Positions 24,601 to 37,830 of a stretch of 64,000 bases of DNA are shown here, piece by piece (position 1 is the stretch's first letter; each line of letters starts with the position of its first letter). Position numbers and translations under genes: made by a program. Source of the DNA: Hoplostethus atlanticus (taxonomy: Eukaryota; Chordata; Actinopteri; Trachichthyiformes; Trachichthyidae). The notes beneath the pieces are model-generated. The model saw only the letters and a list, made by a program, of their open reading frames with translations. It was not told the origin of the DNA and searched no databases. The stretch lies in contig JAXDDX010000059.1 in the NCBI GenBank assembly GCA_034670405.1, positions 1,893,501 through 1,957,500 on the forward strand. The letters run 5' to 3'.

Positions 24601-26279
24601 GGCAGCGCAGATTTCTCCCTGATTCCACCTTAATTGCAGGCAGGCTGCTCCACTCAGGCAGGCGGTAGTCACGCTGGGTCGACTCTCTCTTTTTTTCTCC
24701 GCCACTACAGGGCCTCCTCTGCTCTACGCTGTTCTGCCCTGTCTCCAGTACTCACCCCTACCTCGGCGAGACGGCCCCGAGGCTATAGCTAGCCCCGGCT
24801 TCATATTAGCGTATACCGTAGCAGCCGTAGCGTAGCGTAGCGTAGCGTGAGCACGCTATTTCTATTTGTACGTAAAGATGCGCCTCATATATTTCTGATT
24901 CGATACAGGTCAGACGCTGTTTAGGCATTGCTATGGAATTTTGTTCTGTAGGCCAACAGAGAGATGCAGTATATAGGTTGTATGAAATCGTAGGTTGTAT
25001 GTGACACACGTGGTTAAATTTCATTGTGACTGCACGCTATACCAGCACCGTTAAATATCCGTCCCAAACATAAGAGCCATATAATGTCTTGTGATATACA
25101 TGAAACACAGCCTAATGCGTTTTCCTCTGGTTGCACGCCTTGTGAAATATTATGATGGTTGTTTTATCCTTGGAATAGCCTATAGCATATTATCATAGAG
25201 ATGACACTATAGAATGTGTGTTGCCATGATTGATATCGCCACTATGATAATACTCCTCTTTGTGCTCATCTATAGGCTTATGTAATGTGTCTTGTCTTCA
25301 TAATTTACAGTGACTGATGGGTTTCCATTCAGTCCATTCAGTGGCGCCCCACCGAGAGAGCGACATAATGGGCCTGATCTTGTCATACATGTATATGAAT
25401 ATTTCAAACCGAGCCATTGTTACAAGATGGGGGTTTTAGATAAACAACACAGACGCTTCTCCCTCTTTGCTCATGCTAAGATGAAGTGTGCTCAAAGCGG
25501 CGTTTCTCTCCCGGCCACAAAAAACTCTCTTCCCACAAATCATGGGTGCCTGCATTTCCTAATTCAATTTTTCTCTTTGTTGTATATATCTTCCTGTATG
25601 CGGGGGATTGATGTGCACGTGCATGTGTGTAAATGTGTGTTCCTGTGCACGTATATATATCTGCATGTGTCCCTTAGACAGAGATGATGTATACCAGGCT
25701 AAACGATGTATTTCACAATGCTCCATCTCCGGACCTTTTTCTGGCAGCCACGTGCTGGGTCTCTCGCTCTTCTCCGCCTGTCCATCAAGCCTCTGTCAAG
25801 AAGCCAAAGGATTGAGGGAAGGGGAAAGGAGGGTGTGTAAGGGCTGTCTATCAGTTTACCTGAGCTCCCCTCAGCTCGGCGGTCCCGGAGGGTGATGGAG
25901 GGAGCCACCTCACACAGGGAAATGTAGTTAACGTTGACTGATCGGAGCAGGTGGATAGAAAAGGGAGAGGGCGGAGGGGAGGTGGACGAGCGAGAGTTAT
26001 GTTCGAGAAGGATGCTTGTTATGCTAATGGCTGGTGGATATGCGACGCTCGGAGCCGGCGCCCGTGGCTGATGGATGGAGCTGTGGAGGTCACCTCGGGT
26101 AGCGGCTGGTCAGGCATCAGCACAGCACCCCGCCGAGTTGTAATGTCAACCCACCTGAGCCGAAAAAGAGGAAACTGACCTTGGATGAAAATCACTTGAA
26201 CGCGTCTGCCCGGGTGTGTGTACATTTGTATGTGTAAGACAAACCCGTGTGCGAGCAAATCGGTGTGGGAGCCAGCATA

Positions 26280-26425
26280 TGTGTTGGGGAGGTTACGGGG
26301 GGTTGGGGGTGAGGTTGTAGGGTTGTGAAGTGACTGCGAGACCAGCTGGGCCTTTGGGGTTTGCGGGGGTTTGGGTTGTGGAGTTATGGGGGGAGGAGGA
26401 GGGGGGGGGGGGGGGGGGAGGATTG
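26280..26425 (+). repeat. G-rich tract with a poly-G run
   Basis: Clustered runs of three to six G separated by short T-rich gaps (26284-26385) lead into GGAGGAGGAGG and an uninterrupted poly-G of about 18 bases (about 26401-26418). On the foxo6 sense strand this fits repeated G-quadruplex motifs within intron 1. Confidence 0.7.
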
Positions 26426-27478
26426 GGGGGTGAAATCCTGCCCTCCCCAATTGGATTTGTATATCAGTGGCATGAATCTGGGTCAGGACACTCGGCCCAG
26501 TGTTTAGTATGCTGGCCGTGTGAGGTCTGAACTCCGAGTCGCCACATAGCCCTGAATGAACCTACCTCTCTGACTGTCTCTCCCTTTCTCTCTTTCTCTT
26601 GGAGCCTCGTTTTTTTCCCCCCCCCTCTCTCTCTCTCCCTCGTTTTCTCTCTGTGCCAAGAGCTTTTTTCTATCCCCTCTCCTCTGTCTCTCTCTGTCTT
26701 TTTTTTTTCTTTCTGTACCCCAGGCTTTTCCTATCCTCCTTTCTCGCGCTCCCTCTCTTTTTCACTGTCAGTCACGCCACTGCCTTCTCTTCTCTCCTCA
26801 CTTGTTCTATTTCACACTCTCCGTCCTCCCCACAAAGTAGCCTTTTTATCACTCATTTCCCTCTTCCCTCGCTCATTTCTCCTGCTCCTTTCATGTGCTT
26901 TTGAAATCCCCTTTTCATCTTTCACTCTCTCTCTCTCTCTTTCTCTCACTGGCTCATTCAGTCATTCTTTTATTATCCCAAAACTAAAGTGATAAATGGC
27001 TCCCTTTCTTCTCCGTAAATGTCACTCGGGGAATTGTCTCTGCTCGTTGATTGACTGGAGTAAACTGATGGCCACACATGCACCAGGCACACACACGTGC
27101 ACACAGGCAAAAAACAGAGAAAGAAAGAGAGATGAGAGAGAATCTGTCATTGGAAGTACAGCATGGCAGGGACGTTGCAGTCGTCAGGGTTAACATCTGG
27201 CTCTAGCAGGTCCAGCTTTTTCTCGGAGGCCGATGCATCATCTGGAGAAGTTCGGTGGTTGGTTCACAGCGAAGCATCGGCTCCCAACAGCACTTGGCAT
27301 TTGCAGTAAGTCTGGGAAGCTGCAACATGAGAATGGATCAATCAGAGTTAAACAGCCTTCACTGGCAGGCCGGTCCTCCCATGCTTTTCTTTCATATGAA
27401 GTGGCTTGGACTTCTCTTTAACTCTCAAATCTGTGGCGGCCAAGAAGCGAGGCAACAGAACCACTATTCAGACCAGAC

Positions 27479-27519
<41 letters not shown>

Positions 27520-28114
27520 GGTCTGATAATGCTCAGTCATTTTCTTAATGTCTCATTCACCCTGCCTCAGGCACTGAGAGCTTGATAAAGGTCAAGACTA
27601 CTGAGAAAAAAGGGAAAGTCCACGGCTGGCGACGGTGCAGATTTGTGTCTTCCTTCCTTGGAAGAACCATGAAAAAGAGATTTAACAGACAATGGAGAGA
27701 CAGGGGGGACAGAGTGAAGGAAGAGGGGGTAGAGTGAAGATATTAAGAGGTGGTGATAGAAAGACTAGTGGAGGAGAATGAGGAAATGGAGAAAGAGAAA
27801 GTAAGAGAGCTAGAATAGTACAGAGTGGATTAGGGCTTCCAAGCAGGACTGGAAGCCAGACTTGGCTGCACTTCAGCTACACTCTGCGCACTTCAGCTCA
27901 AGTGTGCGTCCATTAGTGCACTCCCACTGCACTCAGAAAGCCATACACTCTGAGATGCAATACACACACACATACACACAGAGTAAATTTCTTCTATATT
28001 GTTCCTACACGCAAAGCCCCACAGACGTGCAGTACAGTAACCTACAGTAGTTCTGTCCTCTCACACATTCACCCAAAAGCTACACTGACCTAGTCTCGCT
28101 CTGTCCCTTGCTCC

Positions 28115-28159
<45 letters not shown>

Positions 28160-28564
28160 ACACTCACTCACATACAAGGTCTCTTCAGTAGCCACCAGAT
28201 TGCTTCCCGTCAAAATAAATAATTAAATGCGTGCAATAACAGCTTCCGAAAAAAGATCCTTCAATTAGTGCAAAATGGGTAAATGGGGTGGGGTAGGGGC
28301 TGCGGGGGAGTGGTATTTCGGGAACACACAAACACACACACTAACACACAACCTATTACATAAGGAGACCATGACCCAAGAAGGTTTTACGCAGTTGTGC
28401 AACGGTAATTTGCCCCCCCCACACCCCCCCCCCAGCAATCAGCTTAGCTAAGTCTTTTCTCAAATCCTTACAAGTGATCCATGCCCAAAGACTGGCCGGG
28501 GAGAGATCTAGATGAGTGGTGAGGAGCAGCAAGAAGGGAGCTGTGGTGAGGATGCCGCTAGGGT

Positions 28565-28568
<4 letters not shown>

Positions 28569-28660
<92 letters not shown>
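28569..28660. repeat. (TG)46 microsatellite
   Basis: Perfect 92-bp TG array in foxo6 intron 1, followed by GGGCTGTGAGTGTGTG repeated twice. Confidence 0.95.
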
Positions 28661-28662
<2 letters not shown>

Positions 28663-28809
28663 GCTGTGAGTGTGTGTGTGTGGGGCTGTGAGTGTCTGTC
28701 TGGAATGGTGATTAGGAAAAGTTCATGTGGAGGCCTATTCATGCAAGGGAGATTGTGTATTATGTGCTTGTGTTTTTGCTTGTGTTTTGTGTGTGTGTCT
28801 GGGTTTGTT

Positions 28810-28841
<32 letters not shown>

Positions 28842-29699
28842 CGCAAGAAAGAGTTAAAAGCCCATGATTGTCATGATGTGGATGTATGTATGTATGTATG
28901 TATGTGTACATGTGCACCAGGCTGGTGACAGAGGGTGTGGTAGAGGAGAATGGAAACTGCAGGAGATGGATAGGGACGTAGAACAGCGACAACAATTGAG
29001 GGGGGCGGGAGAATTATTACTGTGACTATAACGATGGGCAATTACACTTTCGCTTGGATGTAAAAGCGTGATTCAAATTTTAAGTCCAAACATCTCCAAA
29101 AGGCAAAGCCTTCAACGGCCTGCTTGCCCGGTAGCTATCCGGCTAGCCTGTATTGCACCTGGTCAGCCACGTGTTTCTCGTGCAGATGTTCAAATGCCGT
29201 TCTCATTTCTGACTCCATGTCATCCAAAACCTTCAATCTCTTTCCATGCGCCGCTGGCGTCTGGCCAGATTGCATCACTTAACCTCACAATACGTGCTGT
29301 GCTATAGTGATCAGCAGGGCTATATCTGTGCTAAGCTACACTAGCAGCAGATGTCAGAAACAAGGTCTCTCACAAATGTTTCATAGGGACAAATGTAGTA
29401 CAGAATAATCTGTTTGTGTTAAATGCTATGACAATAAAGCAAACAGATGGATCCTGAGAAATTATTCAACCTGGGAACCCACTGAACAAGCAAGCCGCAC
29501 CGCACAAGGGAGAATTAGCACTTGTGCTAACATGGCTAGCTTTGGACAGGGAATACAGGCCAGTGTTTACCATTATGCTTGTTAAATGTCAGCCATGTTG
29601 ATTCTGATAGTGAGCATAGGGCATCTCAGCACAGGTCAAAGACCCTGAGGGATAGAGGGAGATCAGAGGGATTGGTCTGACTAGCAGGGAAGGGGAGTG

Positions 29700-29875
29700 A
29701 ACGAGTGAGTGAGTGAGTGAGTGAGTGAGTAAGTGAGTGAAGGATGGAGGGAGATGTGGATGGTGTGGTGGAATAGCAAACAGTGTGACTGTGGACATAA
29801 AGCACAAAAGCACACTGGCACAAAGTGTCAGATGGATGGATAGATAGATGGATGGATGGATAGATGTATGAATAA
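29700..29875. repeat. (GAGT)n and (GATG)n tetranucleotide arrays
   Basis: A GAGT/GTGA array spans about 29703-29740. A GATG/GATA array spans about 29832-29868. Both are in foxo6 intron 1 and imperfect. Confidence 0.85.
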
Positions 29876-30657
29876 GTTGATGGGCAAAGGCGTGAAGGGC
29901 TGGCACGAACAACTGCAATATGTCAGGGAATGTCGTGCTGGATCCCGGAATGGAGTGAAAATGGACTCGGGGGATGAAGTGGCAAATGGGGGGAGTAGAA
30001 ACAGCCTATATCGCACATGCATTAGATGCACAACAGTTGTTTCACCTTGCTGTGGCTAAGAGTAGGTCAAGTAGCAATGATGTTTAGTGCAAGGAGAAGA
30101 TGGTGAGTCTGTCGGGATGTGCAGCGGGTGAAAAAGGGAGTGATGGACTGAAATGGAAAGACGTGAGCGGAGGAGAGATGCGGGGATGGATTTAGAGGGG
30201 AGAGAAATAAAAAGCTGCAACGCACCACGCCAAAGTGAGGGCACGGCTTGAGAGATATGAGGAGGGACAGAGAGGGTCAATAAGAAATGCAGGGTGGAAG
30301 GGGGTAAGACGGGTGGAGGGAGGGAGGGAGAGTGACAGAGGGGAGAAAGAGGAGGGGGGTGGGTGTGTGTATGTGCTGGGGTCTTTGCGGTGGGGTGATT
30401 GCGTGACTGAGAGGAGAGTGCAGCGCTGTGTGTGTAATGCTCTCAAGACGAGTATTAAGACGCGCTGCCCGACTCACCCGTCACTGCCCCTCTCTCTCTC
30501 TCTCCCTTTACTCTCTCCTCCATTCTGCTCCCTCTCTCGCTCCCTCCGTCTCTCCACTAATGATCCTTGCGTCCTGCCACACTGCCGGTCTGAGTGATGC
30601 CCACTGACAGTCGCACTCAGGCGGAAACGCTGCAGCCCCCCCTTCCAGGAGTGCTGT

Positions 30658-30659
<2 letters not shown>

Positions 30660-30702
<43 letters not shown>

Positions 30703-30803
30703 CACTGAGGTGTAGCACTTTCTCACATACATGTATCAGCTCATGCAAAGCTGCTGACAGATGTGGGTTTGTGAGTGTGTGTGTGAATGTGACCATCACC
30801 CTT

Positions 30804-30841
<38 letters not shown>
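30660..30841. repeat. Two (CA)n microsatellites
   Basis: (CA)n at about 30660-30699 and again at 30806-30841, separated by about 105 bp of non-repetitive sequence within foxo6 intron 1. Confidence 0.9.
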
Positions 30842-30842
<1 letters not shown>

Positions 30843-30968
30843 GACTCCTCGATGGTGCTCATAGAGTCACGCACATGAATGTACTTCCGTCCAGTTCGAT
30901 CTGTCTTCACGGAGCTGTGGTGTAGATTCACACAGGTGATCACAGGGTGCCACCGGTCTCTCTTTCGT

Positions 30969-31611
30969 CCCGTGAGCATACGCGCCGATCACGTGGGTGC
31001 TCCGGTGCTCGAGCACCCACCAAAAAGGTTGAGCACCCATGGGGAAGGCCGATTAAAAAATAAATTAATAAATAAATGTATTAAAAAACTGCATCTTTAA
31101 AAAAAAAAAAAAAAACTCAACTATTTATTCTATTATTACTTATTATTATCGGTGAATGTTTTAACTACAAATCGCATTATCCAATTAAACTTGTTCAGCT
31201 CTGTGCGTGTGTAGGCTACGTTAAGGGGCGTGGTCACGTAGCCAACTGCCAATGTAACGTTAGAGTCGGCTAAACCAACGTTGTTCCATCACGTAGCTAC
31301 TAGCTAGCGACACAGCAAGTGTGAAACACGGGTGATGATCGGGTAAAAACGTACGAATTTGTAATTAAAAAACCGAGAGAGATACCGAGTGTAAAGACAG
31401 TCAAAGTGAGGATCCACCACCAGATGAATTTGTAGCTGAGCAGTGTTGCATTTCGTTTCGGTGTGTGTCTACGTCCGACAGATGACAGTAGCCTGCACCA
31501 CGGTAATTACTAAAGCAAGCGCAATAAAAGTGATTTTGTGACAATCTTCACCTTGGTGGTATTCACTTAATTTGAGCACCCACTGGCAAAAACAGAAATG
31601 CCCGTGAGCAT
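30969..31611. mobile_element. Inserted element of 621 bp with 11-bp target-site duplication
   Basis: CCCGTGAGCAT occurs at 30969-30979 and again at 31601-31611, bracketing 621 bp that read as an insertion. Near its left end is a perfect 10-bp inverted repeat (GTGGGTGCTC 30993-31002, GAGCACCCAC 31011-31020), and GAGCACCCAC recurs at the right end (31574-31583). A poly-A-like run lies at about 31098-31115. There is no coding capacity, no terminal TG/CA and no recognisable tRNA promoter boxes. I cannot assign a class; a non-autonomous retroposon is plausible given the 11-bp duplication. Confidence 0.55.
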
Positions 31612-32319
31612 GACGAAATCATCGCTTCTTACTAGACGGTGCCAAATATGTAAAAGCTGAGATGGCTAAGATCATGACAGGATAAAACAAATACAAACAA
31701 GATTTCAGACTTGGACTTAAGCGATCTAAAAAATGGTTTTGGTGAGAATGCTAATGTTTTGTTTCTGTTGGTACAGCATCAAAGATCCTGGCAGTCATGT
31801 ACCACCCCGTGTATTGAACTATGCTTTAAATGCATTCAAGTATTCAGCAAATGGAAAACAGTCGGTTTCGGTGGAAGTCAGCTCCGCTACAGTCGACAGC
31901 AGCGATGCCATTCTTTGCGGTATCTGTTCAAAGAATGGTACTATTTCCTTCTCAGTGCTTCAATTTGTTACCGTCTCTCTCTGGTGCTTCAAGAGTGCCG
32001 GTGTGAGTAGCCGAGGGACCGGGACTGAAGACTCGGGGAAAGCACTTTCTGATGTCGCTAGTTGTCAAGTCACAGTGTGTGTGTGTAATCCTATTAATAC
32101 CCGCCCCACATTTATAATGTTTTACATTTCATCCATACCTATCCATCCCTTGCGTCCCTATCCATCCCGCCTTATTCTCCCCCCCCCCACCCCCCAGCTT
32201 CCATTTTCCCGCCCTAATCCATCCCAGCCCAGCCAGGCCCTGATCCTGTTGAGGGGTTAGGAATTAGGTCATAGCATCCCACTCCTCTAATTAGATGCTG
32301 TGAGTGTATGAGTGTCTGT

Positions 32320-32320
<1 letters not shown>

Positions 32321-32361
<41 letters not shown>
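32321..32361. repeat. (GT)n microsatellite
   Basis: Perfect GT run of about 20 units in foxo6 intron 1. Confidence 0.9.
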
Positions 32362-32365
<4 letters not shown>

Positions 32366-33105
32366 CTGCGTATGCGTCCGCACGCCGGGTGCTCTTAATC
32401 CGGAGGTGGCCTCTATGGTAATGGAGAGTCCTGGGAAGACGCGCTAACCCGCATTTCTGTTATTCCGCACATGTTGTCCCAATGCTGCTGACATCATTAA
32501 GCACAACTTCAAACTGATCAGTGATGAAGATGGAGGTCTACTGAGCAGAACACCACGGCTTCGTTTTTTTCCCAACTCTATTCCATCCCAGGTCAGAAGG
32601 GGGTCAAACCCAACATGAGTGCTGCATGTGAAATGTCAACATGCCCGCAGAACAAGCTCCTGTTGACAGGAACGCTTTGGGCCTACAAGCCCTACATCAC
32701 GAGCAGGTCTCAGGTTAGGATCTGTCCTGTCGCTGAGTTGTAAATCGAACTCCTCCGTGGCACTAAATGGCATTTAAGGTGAAAAGAACTGAAATGTACA
32801 TCAGGGGTTCTCAAAGCGTCTCCCCCTTTTTGTTTGTGTTTTCCAGGCCCCTTGTGGGTTTGTTCCATCCTCTTCCTGACTTGTATCCACGTAGGGGGTA
32901 TGGGAGGACAAGGAAGGGAAAACATACCCGCTGTTGCAGTTTTAAATGTGGAATTCATGTTTCTTTTGTGTCTTGTGTGTCGCTGTGTGTGTCGTTTCTT
33001 TCCTTAAGCAGCCCCAGAAATCTATCGTACATTACCTCAGAGGGGAGTGTGGGTGAAGAGGCAAGAGGGTAATCAACCAGTACGCACTGGAAGGAGAGGA
33101 AGATC

Positions 33106-33106
<1 letters not shown>

Positions 33107-33198
<92 letters not shown>
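33107..33198. repeat. (TG)46 microsatellite
   Basis: Perfect 92-bp TG array in foxo6 intron 1, the same unit count as the array at 28569-28660. Confidence 0.95.
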
Positions 33199-33204
<6 letters not shown>

Positions 33205-33614
33205 GACGAGCATGCAAGAGTGTGTGTGGGTATGAATGAGAGAGAGAGTGTGTGGGAGAGAGAGTAAAAGAAAGAGTAGCGCGGGGCTAGTCTTAATTAA
33301 GTTTTCAGGAGGCTCTTAAAAGGTCATGGCATGCCTCTGCACCCCCCCCCCCCCCACCACCACCACGCCCCGCCGAAATTTCACTTACCCCCTCCCCTCA
33401 CCCCCCTCCCTCCTCCCTCCTCACCTCCCCATCGCGATCTATCCAGCCATCAGCCCCCCATCTGGGCCCATTAGCCATTCATGAACACACTCATTAGGGT
33501 GAGAGTTTGAAGCGATTGTGTTCGCTAGTCTGCGGCTGGAGCGTGGCGATTAATATTTCAGCGTCTCCCGTCGAGGAGCTGAGAGCAAGCTTGGCCCGCT
33601 TAGGCTGGAGAGGG

Positions 33615-33740
33615 AGAGAGGGAGAGAGAGAGGGGGAGAGAGAGAGAGAGAGAGAGAGAGACCCCCTCCTCCTCCTCCTTCTCCTCCCTTCTCAGACAGT
33701 GTCTCCACAACTTACAGTACGTCCTCCCCCTTTTCCCGTT

Positions 33741-33778
<38 letters not shown>

Positions 33779-33788
33779 TTGGAGACGC

Positions 33789-33847
<59 letters not shown>

Positions 33848-33972
33848 AGACCCTAACTCAAACTGACTTAATTGGGCTCTTTTTGTTTCAGGAAACGGAG
33901 CGAGGGGGCGGGGGGTAAATCCTGTCTTTTCTTGTCCCCCATCCCTCCATTCCTCTCAGTTTGGACAGGGGT

Positions 33973-34026
<54 letters not shown>

Positions 34027-34123
34027 TTTCTCTCCCTCTCATTAGTTTGCATAGAGTTGGTCAAGCGACCCTGAAAGAAAGGCGGCGTTCTGCTTCTGCA
34101 CCCCTCCCTCTCATCCCGATACA

Positions 34124-34166
<43 letters not shown>
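33615..34166. repeat. Cluster of (GA)n, (CA)n, (CA)n, (CT)n and (CA)n arrays
   Basis: Five dinucleotide arrays fall within 550 bp of foxo6 intron 1: GA at about 33621-33660, CA at 33743-33775 and 33794-33846, CT at 33975-34018 followed by poly-T, and CA at 34125-34165. Confidence 0.9.
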
Positions 34167-34175
<9 letters not shown>

Positions 34176-35365
34176 GTTCATTCAGACCAAATCAATACTC
34201 CTTCTTCATACACTGGTACTTGAAATATGAGAATTTGAAGCAGCCAGGGTTATCGGGGGTTATCGTTTAGTCGATACGCGAAGCACTGCTCCTGAATACA
34301 GAAAGCACCTTGACCCTGTGCAGGAAGTCAGCGCGACTCTCCTTCATTTCAGTGGCTTCCCTATTTCTGACTCATTGTTGAAGCGAGCCGGAGACATGAG
34401 TGAGGGAGAGACGCCGAGAGACGAGAGACGAGCGTAATCTAGGTGGTCAAAGAGCTCGTAATATGCTTTAAGGTAAGCTTATAGGCTTCACGGAGCAATG
34501 AGTGCCACTGTGCGTTTGATCCTGCAGTTGCATTGTGTACAGAAATATGAGAAATATGTACGTACATGTATACTGTGGTCTACGGTTGTGCACAGGGCTT
34601 TCCCCATTCGACTCTCTGCTTTCGAAGAATTGAGACTGAAGTTCAAGGTCGAGGTTTGTCGGTTAGCAGGAGGCGCAGGAGCCACCGGAGCAGCAGGGAT
34701 GGTCTCTGTGCAGCTTCACACCTAAACCCCCCTGTGATTCAAATCCCCATCGCTCTTGCAACAGGGGCCCCCACATTTTAGACCCTCTTTGACTCTTCTT
34801 TGTTCTCCCATCCTCTTTTTGTTCTTCACCTCCCTCTCTCCCTTTCTCAATCCCTCCCCCTGTAGATACACCCCCCCCCCCTCCCTCCGACTCCCTCCTT
34901 TTCATTCTAAGCATGCCGTTTTCTACTTCTCCATATAGGTGTGTGAATAAGTGGGAGTTTATGGGCTGAGCGTGAGTAAGTGGAAGTCTGCGGGCTGAAG
35001 TGTTGCATGTGGGTAGGCATTCATGAGGAGCAGTGGTTAGCGCGGTACACACTGATGGCTAATGAAGTTCCTCTGCACCTCACAGCCCTATTAAACCGCT
35101 GCCCCCTACCTCTGCCCACTTCACCCCCCACCTCTCGCCTTGTTTCTCCCTGAGGGAGAGAGTTGGCAGGGAGCGAACCGGCTGCTATGGCAACAACAAG
35201 GAACCCTCCCTCTCCCACAGGTCTCCTTAGCAACTGGTAGCTTGGCATTGCGGTAATGAGTGTGCCCGGTGTGCCAGGCTTTGTGTCATGTTGGTATGTG
35301 AATGCGTGTGTGTGTGTGAGAGAGAGTATATCTGCGTGTGTGTGTTCGTGCGTGCATAATATGTG

Positions 35366-35368
35366 AGC

Positions 35369-35405
<37 letters not shown>

Positions 35406-35574
35406 GTGTGTTTGTGTGATGCAGGGTTTGGCAATTTAAGTGAGAGTTAAAATGTGTGAAGACAAAGAGATGTAGCGGCACTATTTGATGTTGGTCCACA
35501 ATTGAGTCAGGCTAACGTACATCGTCACTTTACTGACAGGATGTTTCCTTTATCAAGTCTGGATGTTTATCTCT

Positions 35575-35612
<38 letters not shown>
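35366..35612. repeat. Two (GT)n microsatellites
   Basis: GT arrays at about 35370-35400 and 35576-35610 in foxo6 intron 1. Confidence 0.9.
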
Positions 35613-35616
<4 letters not shown>

Positions 35617-37398
35617 TTGCTTTTGTGTGACTGTGTTTTCGTGTGTTTCTGCATTTTTTTCATTTTTTTGTGATTGCGGTCATTCTTCCCTGCACTGTGA
35701 AATTGAAGCAATTAAAGGGACGATCCGATGAATTTTGCATGCCATGTGCATGGCTGCCTATGAGTTTCCTGCTCTGCTGAAATTAAATTAATCGCTGAGA
35801 ATGATGTTTATTAAAGTGTGATCAGAGGTGTGCACTGACCTTTAGAATGTGGGAAATGAGATTCTCTTTGTTATGAATGAGATTATGTGGAGGCCGAGCG
35901 TGAAAAAAGCCTGGGCCCTGCATTGATTCCATTGTTGGCCGACTGTTTCTTTGTATATGGCAGAGAGGGGTTTCAATATAATCAAATCCACACCGCGTCT
36001 GTTGGCTATTAAATGGACTGATACACAAATGTAGACACACTCAGGCACTTACATAAATGCAGACTGACTTGCACACGCATGCACAAACACACATATCTGG
36101 CCCATCTTGTAAAAAGAGCTGTAAAAGCCTCTCCAGAAACGTGTTGGTCTTTAACAAAAGCATGGCAAGCCCAGTGGAAAATGTTAGTTTGCTCCCTCGA
36201 CGCAGTGTGAAGTGCGAGCAGGCGGCCGGCCCCACAGGTGGCCTAGCCCAAACACCTGTTGTGTGAATCCTCACTGGGAGAGTGTGAGCTCTGCCTACCT
36301 AGCAGGCCCCAGTGGAAAAACCACACCCTCCCTGTGGTGTGGCACGTGTCCCACGCCACCGCTCTCACCCTGGCACAGGTTCCCCCATTTCTTGCGTGGG
36401 CGTCAGACGTGATGCCCAGATTGTGTCTCCCTTGCGCCCACCGGAAACACTCAGCTGCCCCTGGCATCAGGCAGGCGGATTTTCCGATCCCCTATCCGGG
36501 TCTCAGATGCTCTACTAATCTGTCAGCATCTATTTTTATCAACCAAAGCTGTGGCAGCCCGGCTGTATCCCACACCCAGCCACCCCAACGCCAACCCTTC
36601 CCCTGGCGCCAGGGCGGGCACGGCCGATGATTCGCCAGCCGTTGGCTGCAATTAGTGCACAGTCAGGCAGGAATCCCCCACCAACTCCATTACACCCCTC
36701 TCCACAGCCATTTCCTGATCTGAGGCTACCAGACACGGCACCGCACACTTGCTTTCCATTTTAAGCCTTTTTATAAATGGCACTCCTGCAGTGTTGTGGA
36801 ATAATGGGGTCGGATATGAAGCACCTTTCATAGTGCTTGAATCACTCTACTGTGCAAATTCAGTCTATTCATGTACAGTAGTAGGGAAGGTACATTTGAA
36901 TTATACGTGTTCAGGCTCGGCATTGACTTTAAGTGAAAGTTCTGTCTGCAATATGACACCTATTGGCAAAAAGTCCTTGAGTTACCAAAGCTCACTTTAG
37001 CCTTTTCTGTGGTGATTCTATAAGAAGTGAAAGGCTGTAGTCTTTGGCTTCCCCTGTAGAGGGTGTTTCTTCAGTAAGACAGGGTAATTGCTGCCACTCC
37101 TCAGAGACCCTACACTGATACACTGAGATAGCTACAGTTCCTAATCCCAGGTTTATTTAGAACAAGGGCTCTAATGTGCCTGGCATGCCAATGCAGTCGT
37201 GACCACTGCCGTGGAGGCGATGATGGCATGTGGCAGAGAAGTAACTGTTTCTCACCTCCTAATAAAAGAGTCTCCTTTTTAATCTTTTCAATTTGATTGC
37301 ATTCCAAAAACAGGCCTGTCTGCCCATCTGTCTCTCTTAAAGAAGCCTCCTAAAGGGATTTTAATCATCTGACTCCGGGCTTCTCAGGCAAATAGCTA

Positions 37399-37399
<1 letters not shown>

Positions 37400-37442
<43 letters not shown>

Positions 37443-37593
37443 CTCTCTCTCCCTCTCCCGCTCCAATTTTTTTTCTTTTACTCACTCTCTCTCTCTGTCT
37501 CTCTCCCAATTTTCTGTCTTTTACTCTCTCTTTGTCTAATTTCCTTTCTTCCTTTCTCAATCTCTCTCTTCTAGTCTCAGTCTCTCTTGTCTT

Positions 37594-37635
<42 letters not shown>

Positions 37636-37763
37636 CCCCTCTCTCTCTATCTCTGTCTCTCTCTCTCTCTCCCTCTCCAATTTTCTGTCTTTTACTCTCT
37701 CTCTTTGTCTAATTTATTTTCTTCCTTTCTCAGTCTCTCCCAGTCTCAGTCTCTCGTGTCTTC

Positions 37764-37799
<36 letters not shown>

Positions 37800-37830
37800 T
37801 CTCTGTCTCTCTGTCTGTCTCTCCTCTCAT
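37400..37830. repeat. Extended (CT)n-rich low-complexity tract
   Basis: Several (CT)n runs (about 37400-37436, 37596-37632, 37766-37800) sit in a TTTTCTGTCTTTTACTC-containing pattern that itself recurs, suggesting local tandem duplication of a pyrimidine-rich block in foxo6 intron 1. Confidence 0.8.

Noticed and set aside
29700-29875. Regular tetranucleotide arrays considered as CRISPR-like repeats
   Set aside because: They are contiguous microsatellites without spacers, in a vertebrate intron.
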